Shown in pieces: positions 6,978-10,916 of a stretch of 10,916 bases of DNA. The translations under genes and the position numbers were made by a program. This DNA comes from an uncultured Eubacteriales bacterium. Its GTDB lineage: Bacteria; Bacillota; Clostridia; Oscillospirales; Oscillospiraceae. The stretch is from contig USHP01000039.1 in NCBI GenBank assembly GCA_900554625.1, forward strand, positions 1 through 10,916, written 5' to 3'. The stretch's first letter is position 1. Every line of letters starts with the position of its first letter. Under the pieces are notes generated by a model that was not told where the DNA came from, did not search any database, and was given only the letters and a program-made list of their open reading frames with translations.

Positions 6978-8114
6978 ATGCATTTTTCATCTTTGCGGGA
7001 AAAGTATCCCACACTGCTGCCGGTGGTTCTGGCACTGATTCTGCTTATAGGGCTGCTGGCACTGCCTACCGGATTTGAAGGGGCGCTGACCTATCAGAAC
7101 GCGGACCGGGTGAAGGCGGAAGTGCTGGCTACAGACGAAAGCTATATCGTGGACACCGGACTGATTCGCTCCGGCGAGCAGAGATGCCGCCTGCGGATTC
7201 TGGGAGGACAATTCGCCGGGCAGGAGACCGACGGTGTTAACCGGCTCAATGGTTCTCTTGAGCAGGATAAGCTGTTTTCTGTGGGAGATATCGCATTCGT
7301 GGCCATCAGCCACAGCAACGGAGAAATCACAGCCGTGACCATGACCGACCATTACCGGCTGGACAAAGAGGCGATTCTGGCAGGGCTGTTTCTGCTGCTT
7401 CTGGTTTTATTTGCGGGAAAAACGGGACTCAGAGCAATATTGTCCTTTGTGGTGACCATTCTGCTGATGTGGAAAATTCTGGTTCCGTGTCTTCTGAAAG
7501 GATATAACCCGGTGTGGATTGCATTGGGCCTGGTGACGGTTCTGACTTTTTTGGTGCTCAGTCTGATCTACGGATGGGACAGACGCTGCGTTGCCGCATC
7601 CGGCGGCGCGATTCTTGGCATTCTGGTTACGGCGATTCTGGGATATGTGTTTACGGACCTGTTCAAAATCCATGGCGCCGTTATGGAGTCCAGCGAAAGC
7701 CTGCTCTATGCCGGTTATCAGCACTTGAACCTGACCCAGATTTTTGTGGCATCCATTTTCCTGGGGTCTGCCGGTGCGGTTATGGACTTGTCGGTGGATA
7801 TCTGCTCTGCGGTATACGAGGTGGTGCAGAAACGCCCGGATATCTCAGCCCGGGAAGCGATTTTCTCCGGCTTTGCAGTGGGAAGAGCGGCCTGTGGCTC
7901 CACCACGACCACGCTGCTGCTGGCTTACTCCGGAAGCTATATTGCGCTTTTGATGGTGTTTATGGCCCAGGGCACGCCGGTGGAATTTATTCTCAACTAC
8001 AAATATGTTGCCGCGGAGATTATTCACACCATTGTAGGTTCCTTCGGGCTGGTAACCGTTGCGCCTCTGACTGCCATTACCAGTGGCCTGCTGTTTACTG
8101 GAAAGAAACGTTGA
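6978..8114 (+). CDS. YibE/F-family polytopic membrane protein
   Basis: An integral membrane protein of 378 residues; the family's biochemical role is not established. One N-terminal membrane span (about 12-30) precedes a roughly 95-residue non-membrane, beta-rich section (about 35-128). Several closely packed hydrophobic spans from about residue 131 to the C-terminus follow. The conserved family region is visible as ASIFLGSAGAVMDLSVDI and GRAACGSTTTTLLLAYSG (302 onward). The family often occurs as adjacent yibE and yibF genes; only one copy is seen here. I chose ATG 6978 with GGAGG at 6969-6973 (spacing 4). The in-frame GTG at 6942 lies inside the preceding terminator stem and is not credible. 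No separate promoter is obvious, so it may depend on read-through from the phosphatase gene. A different single-gene promoter hidden in the short gap cannot be excluded. Confidence 0.85.
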   Translation: MHFSSLREKYPTLLPVVLALILLIGLLALPTGFEGALTYQNADRVKAEVLATDESYIVDTGLIRSGEQRCRLRILGGQFAGQETDGVNRLNGSLEQDKLFSVGDIAFVAISHSNGEITAVTMTDHYRLDKEAILAGLFLLLLVLFAGKTGLRAILSFVVTILLMWKILVPCLLKGYNPVWIALGLVTVLTFLVLSLIYGWDRRCVAASGGAILGILVTAILGYVFTDLFKIHGAVMESSESLLYAGYQHLNLTQIFVASIFLGSAGAVMDLSVDICSAVYEVVQKRPDISAREAIFSGFAVGRAACGSTTTTLLLAYSGSYIALLMVFMAQGTPVEFILNYKYVAAEIIHTIVGSFGLVTVAPLTAITSGLLFTGKKR

Positions 8115-8126
8115 TTTATCCGCTGC

Positions 8127-8168
8127 CAAACCCCCCGGGAGAAGAATCCTGGGGGTTTGCGATATTTT
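8127..8168 (+). terminator. Probable terminator after the YibE/F-family gene
   Basis: CAAACCCCC (8127-8135) pairs with GGGGGTTTG (8151-8159), a 9-bp stem that can be extended inside by GGG/TCC after one mismatch. The tail CGATATTTTG is weakly T-rich. It lies between the YibE/F gene and the promoter of the lic-type operon, as expected for a transcript end. Confidence 0.7.
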
Positions 8169-8178
8169 GAGAAAATAC

Positions 8179-8206
8179 TTGCCATTTTCCTGGAATGTGT
8201 TATACT
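8179..8206 (+). promoter_or_regulatory. Extended -10 promoter of the lic-type operon
   Basis: The -35 is TTGCCA (8179-8184). A 16-base spacer leads to the -10 TATACT (8201-8206), preceded by TG at 8198-8199 in the extended -10 position. Transcription should begin near 8213. This rules out the in-frame ATG at 8195 as the start of the next gene and leaves a leader of about 30 bases. Confidence 0.75.
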
Positions 8207-8242
8207 GTTCCTATGTTCACAAAAATGGCGGTGACTAAGTAC

Positions 8243-10027
8243 ATGAACACACAAGCGTACGATATCTTGAACACGCTGAAGCATATGCCCTTTTCCAGCC
8301 AGCGTGCCCTGGCCCAGGCAAGCGGTCATTCCCTGGGAATGGTAAACAGGTGCGTCAAGGACCTGACCCAGGCGGGATACCTGGATTCCTGCGGCGCTCT
8401 GACGGAGCAGGCACGAGAGCTGTTTTGCCGGTGCCGCCCCCAAAATGCGGTTATTCTGGCGGCTGGATTTGGTATGCGCATGGTTCCCATCAATTTGGAA
8501 ACCCCCAAAGCGCTGCTGGAAGTCAACGGACAGCGGTTGATTGAGCGCATGATTTTGCAGCTGCAGGAAGCGGGTATCCGGGAAATCTATGTGGTTGTGG
8601 GCTTCATGAAGGAGCAGTTTGAGTACCTGATTGACCAGTTTGGTGTTACCTTGGTGGTAAACTCCCAATATGCCGGGAAGAACAATCTTCATTCCCTGGC
8701 TCTGGTGGGGGAGAAACTGGGCAATTCCTTTATCGTTCCCTGTGACCTGTGGTGCAGGGAGAATCCGTTTTGCGCCAATACCCTGTACTCCTGGTACATG
8801 GTCAGTGACCGGATTGTCCCGGAGAGTACGGTGCGGGTCAATCGAAAGATGGAACTGGTGACGGTTCCCCGGTTCTCCGGCGGAAACGAAATGCTGGGCA
8901 TTTGCTACCTGCTGCGGGAGGACGCCGACCGAATCCGAACGAACTTGACCCGCCTGTGCCAGGACAGCCGAAATGAAGGCCTTTTCTGGGAAGAAACGCT
9001 GTATGAGGGAAACCGGATGACAGTCTGGGCCAGAGTGGCGGCCTCGGATGCGGTGGTGGAGATCAATACCTATGAGCAGCTGCGGGAGCTGGATGGGGAC
9101 TCCAACCATCTGAAATCCGATGCTATTGGGGCCATTATGCAGACCCTGAAGGTGCAAAATCCGGAAATCGTGGATATCACGGTTCTGAAAAAGGGAATGA
9201 CCAATCGTTCGTTCCTTTTTACCTGCCGGCAAAAAAAGTACATAATGCGCATTCCTGGGGAAGGTACCGACCGCATGATAAACCGCAGGCAGGAAGCGGC
9301 TGTTTATCAGAAGATTTCCAACCAGCAGCTTTGCGACACGGTGGTGTATCTGAATCCGGAAAATGGATATAAAATCACGGAATATCTGGAAAATGCCCGG
9401 GTTTGCAACCCCAATAGCTTGCCTGACCTGAAAAAAGCCATGCAGCTGCTGCGAAGATTCCATGCAAGCCAATGCCAGGTGGAGCATTGCTTTGACCTGT
9501 TTGGCCAGATTGATTTTTACGAATCGCTGTGGAATGGAAATGGCTCTGTCTATCGGGATTATGAGAATACCAAGAAAAACGTACTGTCCCTGAAACCGTA
9601 CATTGAAAGCCATATTTCCCAATGGACCCTGACCCACATCGATGCAGTGCCGGATAATTTCCTCTTTGTCCCCGACGGAAACGGGGAGGAGCGGGTGGTT
9701 CTGATTGACTGGGAGTACGCTGGAATGCAGGACCCCCATGTGGATATCGCCATGTTCTGCCTGTACGCCATGTATGACCGGGAAGAGACTGACCGACTGA
9801 TTGATCTCTACTTTGACAACCAGTGCCCGGAGAAAATTCGTACCAAAATCTATTGCTACATGGCAGTATGCGGCCTTTTGTGGAGCAACTGGTGTGAATA
9901 CAAGCGAAACCTTGGCGTGGAATTTGGCGCCTATTCCCTGAAACAATATCGCTACGCCAAAGACTATTATAAACTTGCCGCAGAGAGGATGAAAGCGCAT
10001 GCAGACAATGCAGACCAGCACAGTTGA
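8243..10027 (+). CDS. Three-domain protein: winged HTH, LicC-like nucleotidyltransferase and LicA-like choline kinase
   Basis: Predicted cytoplasmic protein of 594 residues combining three functions. Residues 1-60 form a winged helix-turn-helix (AYDILNTLKHMPFSSQRALAQASGHS... ending in LTQAGYLD). Residues 68-290 form a LicC-like nucleotidyltransferase: AAGFGMRMVP (73-82), ETPK with K89, IYVVVGFMKEQF, and Asp168 in PCDLW. FWEE (248-251) lies where LicC has YWD. Residues 293-594 form a choline/ethanolamine kinase-like domain: MTNRSFLF (nucleotide loop), HIDAVPDNF with catalytic D467, and IDWEYAG with metal-binding D489. The expected reactions are choline phosphorylation and transfer of CMP to the product, with the HTH perhaps controlling its own operon. 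ATG 8243 is chosen because GGCGGTGA (8227-8234) sits eight bases upstream; ATGs at 8195, 8213 and 8225 are upstream of or too near the transcription start. The next gene overlaps its end by 29 nt. Substrate could also be ethanolamine or another amino alcohol. Confidence 0.85.
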   Translation: MNTQAYDILNTLKHMPFSSQRALAQASGHSLGMVNRCVKDLTQAGYLDSCGALTEQARELFCRCRPQNAVILAAGFGMRMVPINLETPKALLEVNGQRLIERMILQLQEAGIREIYVVVGFMKEQFEYLIDQFGVTLVVNSQYAGKNNLHSLALVGEKLGNSFIVPCDLWCRENPFCANTLYSWYMVSDRIVPESTVRVNRKMELVTVPRFSGGNEMLGICYLLREDADRIRTNLTRLCQDSRNEGLFWEETLYEGNRMTVWARVAASDAVVEINTYEQLRELDGDSNHLKSDAIGAIMQTLKVQNPEIVDITVLKKGMTNRSFLFTCRQKKYIMRIPGEGTDRMINRRQEAAVYQKISNQQLCDTVVYLNPENGYKITEYLENARVCNPNSLPDLKKAMQLLRRFHASQCQVEHCFDLFGQIDFYESLWNGNGSVYRDYENTKKNVLSLKPYIESHISQWTLTHIDAVPDNFLFVPDGNGEERVVLIDWEYAGMQDPHVDIAMFCLYAMYDREETDRLIDLYFDNQCPEKIRTKIYCYMAVCGLLWSNWCEYKRNLGVEFGAYSLKQYRYAKDYYKLAAERMKAHADNADQHS

Positions 10028-10739
10028 ACGGGCTATCATTATGGCCGCAGGCATGGGAAAGCGGATGCAGCCGGTGTCCCTTCATACGCCGAAGCCGCTG
10101 ATTTGTGTCAACGGCCGCAGAATGATTGATACCGTGATCGACGCCCTGCACCGGAACGGGATTTTTGAGATTTATGTGGTGGTGGGATACCGGAAAGAGC
10201 AGTTTTCCGACTTGCCGAACCAGTATCCCGGGCTGACACTGATTGAAAACCCCTATTACGACAGCTGCAACAACATTTCGTCTCTCTATGTGGCCAGGGA
10301 ACATCTTGCCAACGCCATGATTCTGGACGGAGATCAGATTATTTACAATCCTGACATCCTGAATCCCAGCTTTACCCGCTCCGGGTACAATGCAGTTTGG
10401 ACCGAGGAACAGACGGAGGAATGGCTGATGACGGTGCACGATGGCATCGTCACCGGCTGCAACCGTACCGGAGGAAAAGAAGGCTGGAAACTATACAGCG
10501 TTTCCCGATGGAATGAAACGGACGCCAACAAACTCAAACACCACCTGGAGGTGGAATTTGTCCAAAAACAAAACCGTCAGATCTACTGGGACGATGTAGC
10601 CATGTTCTGCTATCCCGGGGAATATACCCTGGGGATTTACCCAATGCAGGAGGAAGACATTCGGGAAATTGACAGCTTTTCCGAATTGGCAGCCCTGGAC
10701 AGCAGCTATCGCAGCATGGCAGAGGGAGGGGCAGAATGA
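9999..10739 (+). CDS. licC: CTP:phosphocholine cytidylyltransferase (LicC type)
   Basis: Transfers CMP from CTP to phosphocholine, giving CDP-choline for decoration of surface polymers. The 246-residue product is close in length to pneumococcal LicC (about 229). Visible motifs are the nucleotide loop AAGMGKRMQP (16-25), TPK with K32, IYVVVGYRKEQF, LDGDQ with D110 and D112, EEWLM, KLYSVSRW, and YWDD with D198. D112 and D198 match the two Mg-binding aspartates I recall for pneumococcal LicC (D107 and D189). The C-terminal REIDSFSELAAL also follows the LicC pattern. The start at 9999 is supported by AGAGGA (9984-9989) nine bases upstream and lies inside the end of the fusion gene, so the two are translated together. 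It is clearly related to the middle domain of that fusion but keeps more of the canonical residues. Activity on a different phospho-alcohol cannot be ruled out. Confidence 0.85.
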   Translation: MQTMQTSTVERAIIMAAGMGKRMQPVSLHTPKPLICVNGRRMIDTVIDALHRNGIFEIYVVVGYRKEQFSDLPNQYPGLTLIENPYYDSCNNISSLYVAREHLANAMILDGDQIIYNPDILNPSFTRSGYNAVWTEEQTEEWLMTVHDGIVTGCNRTGGKEGWKLYSVSRWNETDANKLKHHLEVEFVQKQNRQIYWDDVAMFCYPGEYTLGIYPMQEEDIREIDSFSELAALDSSYRSMAEGGAE

Positions 10740-10916
10740 AGAAAGAAGGTACACCTCGGGGCACATGGAAAGAAATTGACTGGATGATTACCCTGGTTCC
10801 TCTGGTCAGTGTTATCGGGTTGTGTATTTTGTTTTTCCGGATGCCGGAACAGTCCAATGAAGTGCTGAGCCAGATTCGCTTTTTCCTGGGAGATACCCTG
10901 GGGGTATACTATCTGG
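10736..10916 (+). CDS. BCCT-family transporter, probable choline/betaine carrier (3' end outside window)
   Basis: Only the first 60 residues are visible, translated directly from 10736: MKKEGTPRGTWKEIDWMITL, then a first hydrophobic span VPLVSVIGLCILFF, then RMPEQSNEVLSQIRFFLGDT and LGVYYL. The short cytoplasmic N-terminus, first span and the P-E-x(6-8)-L-x(2)-I-R-x-F...GxYYL pattern are typical of the betaine/carnitine/choline transporter family. The start ATG overlaps the TGA of licC in the ATGA arrangement, with GAGGGAGGGG just upstream, so it belongs to the same operon. In this setting choline import is the natural role. Confidence is limited by the short visible portion. Confidence 0.65.
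   Translation, partial: MKKEGTPRGTWKEIDWMITLVPLVSVIGLCILFFRMPEQSNEVLSQIRFFLGDTLGVYYL

Noticed and set aside
5349..6983. Open frame of 544 codons on the minus strand opposite the alkaline phosphatase gene
   Set aside because: The plus strand carries the full PhoA-type active site. The antisense product shows no recognisable motif and would start beyond the phosphatase terminator.
7514..8170. Plus-strand frame of 218 codons overlapping the YibE/F gene
   Set aside because: It is a shifted reading of the same DNA. It is rich in Cys, Gly and Arg, lacks any motif, and runs through the terminator.
8195..8242. Upstream in-frame start codons (8195, 8213, 8225) for the fusion gene
   Set aside because: 8195 lies inside the promoter before the predicted transcription start. 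8213 and 8225 have no ribosome binding site, whereas 8243 has one at good spacing.
8024..10054. Open frame of 676 codons on the minus strand opposite the lic-type fusion gene
   Set aside because: It lies wholly antisense to a gene with clear domain motifs, spans several gene borders, has a composition unlike known folds, and no ribosome binding site was seen. It is a by-product of codon bias on the plus strand.

Overview
The window reads as a chromosomal segment of a gut-type Gram-positive Firmicute, most likely a clostridial Oscillospiraceae/Ruminococcaceae relative. This is inferred from consensus Shine-Dalgarno sites, moderate GC content, strong intrinsic terminators, a BlaI/BlaR1-type regulator pair and a lipoprotein alkaline phosphatase. 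No species can be named from the sequence alone. Every gene I can support lies on the + strand. I see no tRNA, rRNA, CRISPR array, IS element or phage gene.

Layout: (1) 1-1929 is the 3' part of a GH36 alpha-galactosidase gene, closed by a strong terminator at 1991-2037. (2) 2048-5178 is a self-contained regulatory unit: a sigma-A-like promoter overlaid by two identical 17-bp operators, a BlaI/MecI-type repressor, and a BlaR1/MecR1-like M56 membrane metalloprotease. The protease's roughly 550-residue outer part is not a penicillin-binding domain. The unit ends in a 13-bp-stem terminator. (3) 5179-6958 is a lipoprotein alkaline phosphatase with a complete PhoA-type active site and its own terminator. 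(4) 6978-8168 is a YibE/F-family polytopic membrane protein plus a terminator. (5) 8179 to the end is a tightly packed operon behind an extended -10 promoter. It encodes a three-part protein (winged HTH, LicC-like nucleotidyltransferase, LicA-like choline kinase), a separate LicC-type phosphocholine cytidylyltransferase, and the start of a BCCT-type transporter. The genes overlap by 29 and 4 nt.

How the genes fit together: the last operon looks like a lic1-type pathway. Choline would be imported by the BCCT carrier, phosphorylated by the LicA-like domain and activated with CTP by LicC, giving CDP-choline for decorating a surface polymer. A LicD-type transferase would be expected beyond the window. 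The BlaI/BlaR1-like pair is probably an autoregulated sensor of an extracellular or envelope signal other than a beta-lactam bound by a transpeptidase-like domain. The points most worth a second look are the HTH-LicC-LicA fusion beside a second, better-conserved LicC, and the non-PBP sensor region of the BlaR1-like protein with its duplicated operators.
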